DNA from: Burkholderiales bacterium
Lineage (GTDB): Bacteria > Pseudomonadota > Gammaproteobacteria > Burkholderiales > SG8-39
Assembly (NCBI GenBank): GCA_022844545.1
Contig: JALHLN010000009.1
Span: 1-32,376 of the forward strand
Reading direction: 5' to 3'
DNA: 32,376 nucleotides
Under the pieces are notes generated by a model. The model searched no databases and was not told where the DNA came from. It saw nothing but the letters and a program-made list of their open reading frames with translations. Positions 24,238-32,376 of the stretch are shown here, in pieces; within the stretch, counting starts at the first letter, position 1; each line of letters opens with the position of its first letter. Both the position numbers and the translations under genes were made by a program.

Positions 24238-27200
24238 GCTGCCTCCCCGTCCATCCAGTCCACCTTGTTCATTTTTCTCACGATGACGAACTCGTCGCGG
24301 TTGGTGCCGATGGTGCCGTAGTAGTTGAAGCCGTAGCTCTGCTGCGCGTAGCCGCCGATCATGTGCGTGGGCTTGGGGCAGGTGCGGGTCACCGAGTTGT
24401 GGATGCCGCCGCGGGTGAGCATGATCTCCGAGCCCGGGGTGTTCACGATCTTCTCCTGGGCGTGGTACATCAGCACCATGCCCTCGGGCACGCGCTGGCT
24501 GACCACCGCGCGCGCGGTGAGCGCCCCGTTCAGGTTGTAGGCCTCGATCCAGTCGTTGTCGACGATGCCCACCTTCTTCGCGTCCACCTCCGACAACCAC
24601 ACGATCGGCCCGCCGCGCGACAGCGTGAGCATGATCAGGTTGTCGGTGTAGGTGGAGTGGATGCCCCATTTCTGGTGCGGCGTGATGAAGTTGAGCGCGA
24701 TCTCCTGGTTCCCGTTCGAGCGCTTGCCCAGCATCGGCGACACCGTCTTGGTGTCCACCGGCGGGCGGTAGGACACCAGCCCCTCGCCGAAGGCCAGCAT
24801 CCAGGGATGGTCCTGGTACAGCTGCTGGCGCCCGGTGAGCGTGCGCCACGGGATCATTTCGTGCACGTTGGTGTAGCCGGCGGTGTACGACACATGCTCC
24901 GACTCCAGGCCGGACCAGGTGGGCGAGCTGATGATCTTCCTCGGCTGCGCCTGCACGTCCCGGTAGCGGATCTTGTCGTCCTGGCGCGGCTTGGCGAGGT
25001 GCGTATGGTCGCGTCCGGTGATCACCGACAGCGCCTCCCAGGCCTTCACCGCCACCTCGCCGTTGGTCTCGGGCGCGAGCGCGAGGATCACCTCGCAGGC
25101 GTCGATGTCGGTCTCGATCTTCGCCTGGCCCTTGGCGTTCCTCTGGTTCAGGTCGCCGAGGAACTTCACCTCATGCTCGGTGTTCCAGGCGATGCCCTTG
25201 CCGCCGTTGCCGACCTTCGCCATCAGGGGCCCCAGCGCGGTGAAGCGCTCGTAGGTGGCCGGGTAGTCGCGCTCGACCACCGTCACCGCCGGCATGGTCT
25301 TGCCGGGAATGGGCTCGCATTCGCCCTTCTTCCATTCCTTGGGCTCGAAGGCCTGGCCCAGCTCCCCCGGGGTGTCGTGCATCAGCGGAGTGAGCACCAC
25401 GTCCTTCTCCACGCCCAGGTGGTGCTTGGCGATCTCGGAGAACTTCTTCGCGATGCCCTTGTAGATGTCCCAGTCGCTGCGCGACTGCCACACCGGGTCC
25501 ACCGCCTGCGACAGCGGGTGGATGAACGGGTGCATGTCCGAGGTGTTGAGGTCGTTCTTCTCGTACCAGGTGGCGGTGGGCAGCACCACGTCCGAGTACA
25601 GGCACGTGGTGCTCATGCGGAAGTCGAGCGTCACCAGCAGGTCCAGCTTCCCTTGCGGCCCTTTCTCGTGCCAGGCCACTTCCTGCGGCTGCGCGCCGTC
25701 CTCGGCGCCCTGCACGCCGTTGGTGGTGCCGAGCAGGTGCTTGAGGAAGTACTCATGCCCCTTGCCGGAGGAACCCAGCAGGTTGGAGCGCCAGACGAAC
25801 AGGTTCCTCGGGAAGTTGTCCGGGTGGTCCGGGTCCTCGCAACTCATCTTCAGCCGGCCAGCCTTCAACTCGCGCGCGACGTAGTCCTTCGGCTCGAGTC
25901 CCGCGGCGGCCGCCAGCTTCGCGATGCCCAGCGGATTGGCCTGCAGCTGCGGCGCCGAGGGCAGCCAGCCCATGCGCTCGGCGCGCACGTTGAAGTCGAT
26001 CAGGCTGCCGCTGTAGCGCTTGCGGTCCGCCAGTGGCGACAGGATCTCCTCCACCGTGAGCTTCTCGTAGCGCCACTGGTCAGTGTGGGCGTAGAAGAAG
26101 CTGGTGGAGTTCATCTGCCGCGGCGGCCGCACCCAGTCCAGGGCGAAGGCGAGCGCGGTCCAGCCGGTCTGCGGCCGCAGCTTCTCCTGGCCGACGTAGT
26201 GCGCCCAGCCGCCGCCCGACTGCCCGACGCAGCCGCAGAACACCAGCATGTTGATGATGGCGCGGTAGTTCATGTCGGAGTGGTACCAGTGGTTCATCGC
26301 CGCGCCGATGATCACCATGGACTTGCCCTGGGTGCGGTCGGCGTTGTCGGCGAACTGGCGCGCAACCGACACGACGTCGGCCCGCGGCACCCCGGTGATT
26401 TTCTCCTGCCAGGCCGGGGTGTAGGGGACGTCGTCGTCATAGGACTTCGCCGCGCCGACGCCGTACTGCGCCATCATCAGGTCGTAGACGCTGGCCACGA
26501 GGTGTTCGCCCAGCTTCTTCACCGGCACCGCGCGCAGCAGCACGTCCTGCTGGACATTGGACTTGAAATGCTCGTGCGCGATGCCGCCGAAGTACGGGAA
26601 GGCGACCTGCGCGGTCTCGTCCTTTACCGCCTCCAGCGATAGCCGCGGCTTGATGGCGGTCTTGGCGAGGTTCCACTTGCCCTTCTCGCCCCAGCGGTAA
26701 CCGATGGAGCCCAGCGGCGCCGCCGGCTGGCCGGTGGCCTCGTCGATGCAGATCGTCTTCCATTCCGGGTTGTTGGACTCGCCCAGCCTGTCGGCGAAAT
26801 CGGAGGCGCGCAGGAACCGGTCCGGCACCAGCCGGTCGCCCTGCTTCACCAGCCGCACCAGCATCGGCAGGTCGGAATACTGGCGGCAATACTCGCGGAA
26901 GTATTCGGACTTGTCCTTGGCGTGATACTCGCTGAGGATGACGTGGCCCATGGCCATGGCGAGCGCCGCGTCGGTACCCTGCTTCGGGTGCAGCCAGATG
27001 TCGCCGAACTTGGAGCCCTCGGCATAGTCCGGGAACACCGACACGATCTTGGCGCCGCGGTAGCGCGCCTCGGTCATGAAGTGCGCGTCCGGCGTGCGCG
27101 TCTGCGGCACGTTGGAGCCCCACATCATGATGAAGGTGGAGTTGTACCAGTCGGCGGACTCCGGCACGTCGGTCTGCTCGCCCCAGGTCATGGGGCTGGA

Positions 27201-27875
27201 GGGCGGCAGGTCGCAGTACCAGTCGTAGAAGCTCATGCACGTGCCGCCGATGAGCGACAGGTAGCGGCTGCCGGCGGCGTAGGACACCATGGACATCGCG
27301 GGAATCGGCGAGAAGCCGATGATGCGGTCCGGCCCGTACTTCTTCGCGGTGTAGACGTTGGCCGCGGCGACGATCTCGTTCACCTCGTCCCAGCTCGCGC
27401 GCAGGAAGCCGCCCAGGCCGCGCGCCTTCTTGTAGGAGGCGGCCGCGTCCGGGTTCTCGACGATGGCGCGCCAGGCGTCCACCGGCGAATCGGTCTTCCT
27501 CAGCTCGCGCCACAGGCGCAGCAGCGGGCTCCTCACCATCGGGTACTTGATGCGGTTGCCGCTGTACAGGTACCAGGAGTACGAGGCGCCGCGCGAGCAG
27601 CCGCGCGGCTCGTGGTTGGGCATGTCGGGGCGCGTCCTCGGGTAGTCGGTCTGCTGCGTCTCCCAGGTGACGATGCCGCCCTTGACGTAGATCTTCCAGG
27701 AACAGGACCCGGTGCAGTTGGTGCCGTGCGTGGAGCGCACGATCTTGTCGTGGCTCCAGCGCTGGCGGTAGGCCTGCTCCCAAGTGCGGTCCTCGCTGCG
27801 GGTCTCGCCGTGGCCGCTGGCGAACTTCTCCGTCGAGGAGGTGAGGAACCTGAGTCGGTCGAGGAAATGGCTCAT
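24234..27875 (-). CDS. narG: Respiratory nitrate reductase alpha subunit
   Basis: 1213 aa; HGTNCTGSCSWKIYVKGGIVTWETQQTDYPRTRPDMPNHEPRGCSRGASYSWYLYSG; YCDLPPSSPMTWGEQTDVPESADWYNS (Mo-ligand Asp region). Confidence 0.98.
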   Translation of the reverse strand: MSHFLDRLRFLTSSTEKFASGHGETRSEDRTWEQAYRQRWSHDKIVRSTHGTNCTGSCSWKIYVKGGIVTWETQQTDYPRTRPDMPNHEPRGCSRGASYSWYLYSGNRIKYPMVRSPLLRLWRELRKTDSPVDAWRAIVENPDAAASYKKARGLGGFLRASWDEVNEIVAAANVYTAKKYGPDRIIGFSPIPAMSMVSYAAGSRYLSLIGGTCMSFYDWYCDLPPSSPMTWGEQTDVPESADWYNSTFIMMWGSNVPQTRTPDAHFMTEARYRGAKIVSVFPDYAEGSKFGDIWLHPKQGTDAALAMAMGHVILSEYHAKDKSEYFREYCRQYSDLPMLVRLVKQGDRLVPDRFLRASDFADRLGESNNPEWKTICIDEATGQPAAPLGSIGYRWGEKGKWNLAKTAIKPRLSLEAVKDETAQVAFPYFGGIAHEHFKSNVQQDVLLRAVPVKKLGEHLVASVYDLMMAQYGVGAAKSYDDDVPYTPAWQEKITGVPRADVVSVARQFADNADRTQGKSMVIIGAAMNHWYHSDMNYRAIINMLVFCGCVGQSGGGWAHYVGQEKLRPQTGWTALAFALDWVRPPRQMNSTSFFYAHTDQWRYEKLTVEEILSPLADRKRYSGSLIDFNVRAERMGWLPSAPQLQANPLGIAKLAAAAGLEPKDYVARELKAGRLKMSCEDPDHPDNFPRNLFVWRSNLLGSSGKGHEYFLKHLLGTTNGVQGAEDGAQPQEVAWHEKGPQGKLDLLVTLDFRMSTTCLYSDVVLPTATWYEKNDLNTSDMHPFIHPLSQAVDPVWQSRSDWDIYKGIAKKFSEIAKHHLGVEKDVVLTPLMHDTPGELGQAFEPKEWKKGECEPIPGKTMPAVTVVERDYPATYERFTALGPLMAKVGNGGKGIAWNTEHEVKFLGDLNQRNAKGQAKIETDIDACEVILALAPETNGEVAVKAWEALSVITGRDHTHLAKPRQDDKIRYRDVQAQPRKIISSPTWSGLESEHVSYTAGYTNVHEMIPWRTLTGRQQLYQDHPWMLAFGEGLVSYRPPVDTKTVSPMLGKRSNGNQEIALNFITPHQKWGIHSTYTDNLIMLTLSRGGPIVWLSEVDAKKVGIVDNDWIEAYNLNGALTARAVVSQRVPEGMVLMYHAQEKIVNTPGSEIMLTRGGIHNSVTRTCPKPTHMIGGYAQQSYGFNYYGTIGTNRDEFVIVRKMNKVDWMDGEAA

Positions 27876-27913
27876 GCGGTCTCCGTCAGTGTTGCGTTCG
27901 GCGCGGCGTCATC

Positions 27914-29563
27914 TCAGGGGTTCCTGACGTAGGCGTCCCGGCGCAGGTAGAACCACCAGTTCAGCACCATGCAAAGGGCGTAGAACACGGCGAAGCCGTA
28001 CATCGCCGCCTGCGGCGTGCCGGCGCGGATCTGGTCGCCCATCACCAGCGGCGCCACGAAGGCGCCGTACGCCGCCACCGCGGAGGTCCAGCCCAGCACC
28101 GGGCCCGCCTGCTCGCGGTTGAAGATCACGCCGATGGTGCGGAAGGTCGAGCCGTTGCCGATGCCGGTGGCGGCGAAGATGACGATGAACAGCCCGATGA
28201 ACACGGCGAAGTACTGCTCGGAGGCCGGCGAGTGGTAGGCAAGGTACATGACGTAGCCGGCGCCGGCCGAGGCGAGCACCATCACCCCTGCGATCCACTG
28301 CGTGACGATCGACCCGCCCAGCTTGTCCGAGATCCAGCCGCCCAGCGGCCGGATCAGCGCGCCGACGAAGGGACCGATCCAGGCATAGGTCAGCGCCGAG
28401 GGCGCCGCCGGGTTGGGGACGCGCTTCATCACGCCGTCGACTTCGGCCATGTTCGAGCCGAAGATCACCGTGATCGACAGCGGCAGCGCCATCGAGTAGC
28501 CGATGAACGAACCGAAGGTGAGGATGTACAGGATGGTCATCGACCAGGTATGCCGGTCGCGGAAGATCGCGAACTGCCGCTTCGAGTTCTCCCCGATCTT
28601 GCCGGGGACGAGCCGCATCAGCACCAGCGTGGCCACCATGATCAGCACCATCGCCACCCACATGTTGAGCAGGCCCAGGCCGGTGGGCGCCGGCAGGTAC
28701 AGGTACAGGCCGATGCCGGCGGTGAGGAAGCCGATCAGGTACAGCCCCGCGACGCGCGCGAAGGCGAGCAGCGGATGCCCCGGCTCCGGCGTGATCGGCA
28801 GCAGGTTGTTCATGCCGAACCAGGCCGCGATCACCAGCGGTACGAGGATCGCCACCCAGACGTAGCCCGCGTTCTGGATCCAGGTCTGCGTGCCCGCCGG
28901 GATGCGCCCGATCAGCGTGCCGCTGTCCTTGACCAGCGCCATCGAATCCCCGGCGCCGACCGCGGTGAACACGCCCACGGTCATCACCGCCGGGATGAGG
29001 ATCTGCATCGTGGTGACGCCGAAGTTGCCCAGCCCGGCGTTCAGGCCCAGCGCCAGCCCCTGCTTGCTCTTCGGGAAGAAGGTGCTGATGTTGCTCATCG
29101 AGGCGGCGAAGTTGCCCCCGCCGATGCCGGAGAGGAAGGCAAGCAGCTGGAATGCCCACAGCGGCGTGGCGATATCCCGCAGCGCGATCCCGGCGCCGAA
29201 GGCGGGAATCATCAGCATCGCGCTGGTGAGGAAGATCGTGTTCCGCCCCCCGGCGATGCGGATCATGAACGAGGCCGGGATGCGCAGCGTGGCGCCGGTG
29301 AGGCCGGAAATGGCGGTCAGCGTGAACAGCTCCGCGGGCGTGAACGGGAACCCGAGGTTGATCATCTGCACCGTGATGATCCCCCACATCAGCCACACGG
29401 CGAAGCCGCACAGCAGGTTGGGAATCGATATCCAGAGGTTGCGGCCGGCGATCTGCTTCGCCCCGCCCTCCCAGGCGGCCTGGTCTTCAGGCTCCCACTG
29501 CGCGATGTCGGCCCGGCCGCGCCGCGCCGTGGACTGCGCCGCCTGTCCCGGGACCGCGCTCAC
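27914..29563 (-). CDS. narK2: MFS nitrate/nitrite transporter (NarK2-type)
   Basis: NLLCGFAVWLMWGIITVQMINLGFPFTPAELFTLTAISGLTGATLRIPASFMIRIAGGRNTIFL; GTG start overlaps narK1 stop (GTGA). Confidence 0.93.
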   Translation of the reverse strand: MSAVPGQAAQSTARRGRADIAQWEPEDQAAWEGGAKQIAGRNLWISIPNLLCGFAVWLMWGIITVQMINLGFPFTPAELFTLTAISGLTGATLRIPASFMIRIAGGRNTIFLTSAMLMIPAFGAGIALRDIATPLWAFQLLAFLSGIGGGNFAASMSNISTFFPKSKQGLALGLNAGLGNFGVTTMQILIPAVMTVGVFTAVGAGDSMALVKDSGTLIGRIPAGTQTWIQNAGYVWVAILVPLVIAAWFGMNNLLPITPEPGHPLLAFARVAGLYLIGFLTAGIGLYLYLPAPTGLGLLNMWVAMVLIMVATLVLMRLVPGKIGENSKRQFAIFRDRHTWSMTILYILTFGSFIGYSMALPLSITVIFGSNMAEVDGVMKRVPNPAAPSALTYAWIGPFVGALIRPLGGWISDKLGGSIVTQWIAGVMVLASAGAGYVMYLAYHSPASEQYFAVFIGLFIVIFAATGIGNGSTFRTIGVIFNREQAGPVLGWTSAVAAYGAFVAPLVMGDQIRAGTPQAAMYGFAVFYALCMVLNWWFYLRRDAYVRNP

Positions 29564-30828
29564 GTCCGGCCCCCGGCGGCGGCCAGTTCGGGTGGCGCGC
29601 CCGCGCCGCGCCGCTGCGGCACGATCTCGGTCCAGTACATCCAGACGAGGGACACCAGCGTGATGCCCCACATCAGCATGAAGATCGAGCTGTTGACGCC
29701 GGTAAGGTCGACCAGCGCGCCGAACATGATCGGCAGCAGGAAGCCGCCCAGGCCGCCGACCAGGCCGACGATGCCGGAGATGACGCCGATGTTGTGCGAG
29801 TACTCGTCCGAGATGTACTTGAACACCGAGGCCTTGCCGATCGCCCAGGCGATGCCGATCGTGAACATCAGCGCGGTGAACACCCAGACGTTCAGCCCGA
29901 TGTGGAAGGCGAGCTCCCCCTTCGTGGTGCGGATGACGAGGTCGGTCTGCGGGTAGGACAGGAAGAACAGGCACACCCACGACAGCAGCATCACCCACCA
30001 GGTCACCGGGTGCGCGCCCCACTTGTCGGACATCCAGCCGCCCATGGCGCGCAGCACGCCGCCGGGCAGCGAGAAGCAGGCCGCGAGCAGCGCGGCGACC
30101 TCGATGCCGAAGCCGTACTCGGTGATGTAGTACTTCGTCATCCACAGCGACAGCGCGACGTAGCCGCCGAACACGATCGAGTAGTACTGGCAGAGCTTCC
30201 AGACGTTCGGATCGCGGAGCGCGGCGAGCTGGTCCTTCACCGTCACCGACTTGCCCTGCACGTGCGACGGATCGGTGTGGGAAAAGAACCAGAACGCGAG
30301 CGCGGTGACCAGCATCGCGATCGCGTACACCTTGGGCACCATGGTCCAGCCCCAGGCGACCACCAGCGCGGGCGCGACGAACTTGGTGAGCGCGGCGCCG
30401 GAATTGCCGGCGCCGAAGATGCCCATGGCGAAACCCTGGTTCTTCTTCTCGAACCAGCGCGCGCAATAGGCGATGCCGACCGAGAACGAGCCGCCGGCGG
30501 CGCCGACGAACAGGCCGAGCACGAGGAAATGCCAGTACTTGGTCGCCTCGCCGATCAGCCAGATCGGCACCACGGTCGAGAGCATCAGGATGAAGAACAC
30601 GATGCGGCCGCCGAACTTGTCGGTCCACATGCCCAGCGGCAGCCGGATCAGCGAGCCGGTGAGCACCGGCGTGGCCGCGAGCAGGCCGAACTGGGTCTCG
30701 TTGAGCCCGAGCGACTGCTTGATCGGGATGCCGATGACCGCGAACATCATCCACACGGCGAAGCACACCGTGAACGCCACCGTGCTGGAGGTGACCACCT
30801 GGATCTGCTTGCTGCTGATGCCGGCCAT
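29560..30828 (-). CDS. narK1: MFS nitrate/nitrite transporter (NarK1-type)
   Basis: VCFAVWMMFAVIGIPIKQSLGLNETQFGLLAATPVLTGSLIRLPLGMWTDKFGGRIVF; EKKNQGFAMGIFGAGNSGAALTKF. Confidence 0.94.
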   Translation of the reverse strand: MAGISSKQIQVVTSSTVAFTVCFAVWMMFAVIGIPIKQSLGLNETQFGLLAATPVLTGSLIRLPLGMWTDKFGGRIVFFILMLSTVVPIWLIGEATKYWHFLVLGLFVGAAGGSFSVGIAYCARWFEKKNQGFAMGIFGAGNSGAALTKFVAPALVVAWGWTMVPKVYAIAMLVTALAFWFFSHTDPSHVQGKSVTVKDQLAALRDPNVWKLCQYYSIVFGGYVALSLWMTKYYITEYGFGIEVAALLAACFSLPGGVLRAMGGWMSDKWGAHPVTWWVMLLSWVCLFFLSYPQTDLVIRTTKGELAFHIGLNVWVFTALMFTIGIAWAIGKASVFKYISDEYSHNIGVISGIVGLVGGLGGFLLPIMFGALVDLTGVNSSIFMLMWGITLVSLVWMYWTEIVPQRRGAGAPPELAAAGGRT

Positions 30829-30901
30829 CGCTTCGCTCCCGGTACAGGTCGTGGTTTTGAATCGCGTTCAGCGCACTCTAGCGGTGCGGCCCGGCACCGG
30901 A

Positions 30902-30915
30902 TTGATGCAGGTCAA
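30902..30915. promoter_or_regulatory. FNR/DNR-type box TTGAT-GCAG-GTCAA between divergent narK1 and usp
   Basis: 9/10 match to TTGAT-N4-ATCAA; TACCTT -10 (30937-30942, +) and TAGAGT -10 (30880-30875, -) each place the box centre about 40.5 bp upstream. Confidence 0.72.
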
Positions 30916-30978
30916 ACCGCCGCCGCCCTGCCGGGATACCTTGTGCCTGCGGTCCAACAGAAAGAAAGGAAACCGACC

Positions 30979-31425
30979 ATGACCAAGCACATCCTCGTCC
31001 CCACCGACGGCTCGAAGCTGTCCCTCAAGGCCGTCGCCCACGCGGCGGCGCTCGCCAAGGCAACCGGGGCCCGCGTCAGCGGCCTGTATGTCATGGCGCC
31101 CTACAGCCCGTCGATGTACGGCGAGGCCGCCGTGTACGTGCCGGAGATGTCGCGCAAGCGCTATGAAGAGTTGGCGCGGCGGGAGGCCGACAAGGCCCTG
31201 GAGGCGCTCGCCAAGGCGGCCAAGGCCGCCGGCGTCACCCTGAAGGGAATCACGACGACGAACTTCAACCCCTGGGACGGCATCGTCGGCACCGCAAAGG
31301 CGAAGAAATGCGACCTCATCGTCATGGCCTCCCACGGCCGCAAGGGCCTGGCGGGCCTGGTGCTGGGCAGCGAGACCACCAAGGTGCTGACGCACTCCAA
31401 GGTTCCGGTGCTGGTCGTGCGCTGA
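30979..31425 (+). CDS. Universal stress protein (UspA family)
   Basis: KHILVPTDGSKLSLKAVAHAAALAKATGARVSGLYVM...CDLIVMASHGRKGLAGLVLGSETTKVLTHSKVPVLVVR. Confidence 0.96.
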   Translation: MTKHILVPTDGSKLSLKAVAHAAALAKATGARVSGLYVMAPYSPSMYGEAAVYVPEMSRKRYEELARREADKALEALAKAAKAAGVTLKGITTTNFNPWDGIVGTAKAKKCDLIVMASHGRKGLAGLVLGSETTKVLTHSKVPVLVVR

Positions 31426-31793
31426 TGAAGTACCTCACCATCGAGCAGCGCGAGCGCCTGCGGAAGGACCTGCAGGACCTGGCGGCGCGGCTGCGCACCG
31501 AGATCGCGGAGCACCGCCAGCTGGCCAACCACAGCCAGGAGACCGACGACGACGCGGTCGCGGACCTCGAAGGCGACCTCGACATCGCGGACCTGGAGCG
31601 AGACGTGAAGGAACTGGAGGCGGTGGACGCGGCGTTGAAGCGCATCCACGAGCCCGGCTTCGGCGTCTGCGCCGACTGCGCCGAGGAAATTCCCTTCTCC
31701 CGCCTCACCGCCAGCCCGGCGGCGACGCGCTGCGTTGCCTGCCAGGCCGCCCACGAGCGCCGCACGGGCGGCGGCACCGCGCCCAGGCTCTGA
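31425..31793 (+). CDS. DksA/TraR-family zinc-finger protein
   Basis: VDAALKRIHEPGFGVCADCAEEIPFSRLTASPAATRCVACQAAHER, C4 zinc finger preceded by acidic coiled coil. Confidence 0.9.
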   Translation: MKYLTIEQRERLRKDLQDLAARLRTEIAEHRQLANHSQETDDDAVADLEGDLDIADLERDVKELEAVDAALKRIHEPGFGVCADCAEEIPFSRLTASPAATRCVACQAAHERRTGGGTAPRL

Positions 31794-31795
31794 CC

Positions 31796-32224
31796 GTGTA
31801 CAGCCGAATACTCACCGCCACCGATGGCTCGCCGCTGTCGCGGCGCGCCGTGCGCGCGGCGGCGGAACTGGCGGGCGCGACCGGTGCGAGGCTCACCGTG
31901 CTGCACGTCGTGTCGCCTTACCTGCAGTCCGCGGGCATCTCGCTGGCAAAGCTGCCCGGATACGGGCGCGCCGTGGACAAGGCGGCGCGCGGCGTCCTCG
32001 CCGCCGCCCGCGCGCAGGCGCGCGCCTGCAACGTGAACGCCGAGGCGGCGACGGTTGTCGGCGGCGATCCCTGGAAAGCCATCCTGCGCGAGGCGGGCGC
32101 GCGCGGCTGCGACCTCATCGTCATGGCCTCGCACGGACGGCGCGGCCTGAAAGGCCTGATCCTCGGCAGCGAGACTGCCAAGGTCCTCGCCCACGCCAAG
32201 GTGCCGGTGCTGGTCTGCCGCTAG
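31796..32224 (+). CDS. Universal stress protein (UspA family)
   Basis: YSRILTATDGSPLSRRAVRAAAELAGATGARLTVLHVV...CDLIVMASHGRRGLKGLILGSETAKVLAHAKVPVLVCR; GTG start. Confidence 0.94.
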   Translation: MYSRILTATDGSPLSRRAVRAAAELAGATGARLTVLHVVSPYLQSAGISLAKLPGYGRAVDKAARGVLAAARAQARACNVNAEAATVVGGDPWKAILREAGARGCDLIVMASHGRRGLKGLILGSETAKVLAHAKVPVLVCR

Positions 32225-32376
32225 GCGGCCGGGATCACCGCGGTCGCCTCCAGCTCGATCTTCGCCGGATGGTCCAGCAGGTCGGCGACGAAGATCATGC
32301 TCATCGCCGGGTAGTGCCGGCCCATCAGCCGGCGCCAGATCGCGCCCAGTTGCGGCCGCGCCGCGAGGTAGGCGTC
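32221..32376 (-). CDS. RidA-family protein, C-terminal part, runs off right edge
   Basis: Minus frame DAYLAARPQLGAIWRRLMGRHYPAMSMIFVADLLDHPAKIELEATAVIPAA*. Confidence 0.75.
   Translation of the reverse strand, partial: DAYLAARPQLGAIWRRLMGRHYPAMSMIFVADLLDHPAKIELEATAVIPAA

Noticed and set aside
24363-26642. 759-aa plus-strand ORF opposite narG
   Set aside because: Mirror frame of narG, which is unambiguous; low-complexity H/R/V-rich translation.
28232-29956. 574-aa plus-strand ORF opposite narK2/narK1
   Set aside because: Shadow ORF in GC-rich DNA; no domain, and the opposite strand encodes clear MFS transporters.
1-32376. CRISPR arrays, tRNA or rRNA genes
   Set aside because: No regularly spaced short repeats, cloverleaf-like sequences or rRNA motifs were recognised on either strand by eye.

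Overview
The window is GC-rich and looks proteobacterial, probably betaproteobacterial (inference from gene content). From left to right: (i) the 5' part of a molybdopterin oxidoreductase (minus, runs off the left edge), followed upstream by GST / YghU-like / GST / SDR / MarR genes. Divergent from these are a DsbA-fold 2-hydroxychromene-2-carboxylate isomerase, a LinB-like haloalkane dehalogenase, an SDR and a truncated nitronate monooxygenase start. (ii) A scarred accessory junction (about 6.93-7.84 kb): a 22-bp perfect palindrome, a 5'-truncated ridA copy, a piece of a 2-hydroxyacid dehydrogenase gene, and a frameshifted IS91/Y2-type transposase remnant. (iii) A CoA/acyl module (YhdH-like reductase, CaiB/BaiF, Bug-type binding protein, acyl-CoA dehydrogenase) joined by overlapping genes to an archaeal-type ApgM-like phosphomutase and a NadM-like nucleotidyltransferase. 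(iv) A truncated otsB abutting a catabolic cluster (ridA, hydroxyacid dehydrogenase, two RraA-like genes, Bug-type binding protein) that ends in a 24-bp perfect palindrome. (v) sbtA-sbtB bicarbonate uptake genes. (vi) Decayed toxin-antitoxin relics. (vii) A complete narK1-narK2-narGHJI-ppiC nitrate respiration operon (minus). (viii) A divergent USP / DksA-like / USP operon sharing one FNR-type box with narK1, and a partial Rid-family gene at the right edge. The strongest unlisted signals are the chimeric direct repeat with a 130-bp microhomology deletion beside the IS91 remnant, the ParE toxin inactivated by one TGA codon, the symmetric FNR-box geometry, and the ApgM/NadM-like gene pair. No search was run. 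Family calls come from motif recognition and repeat comparisons were done by eye.
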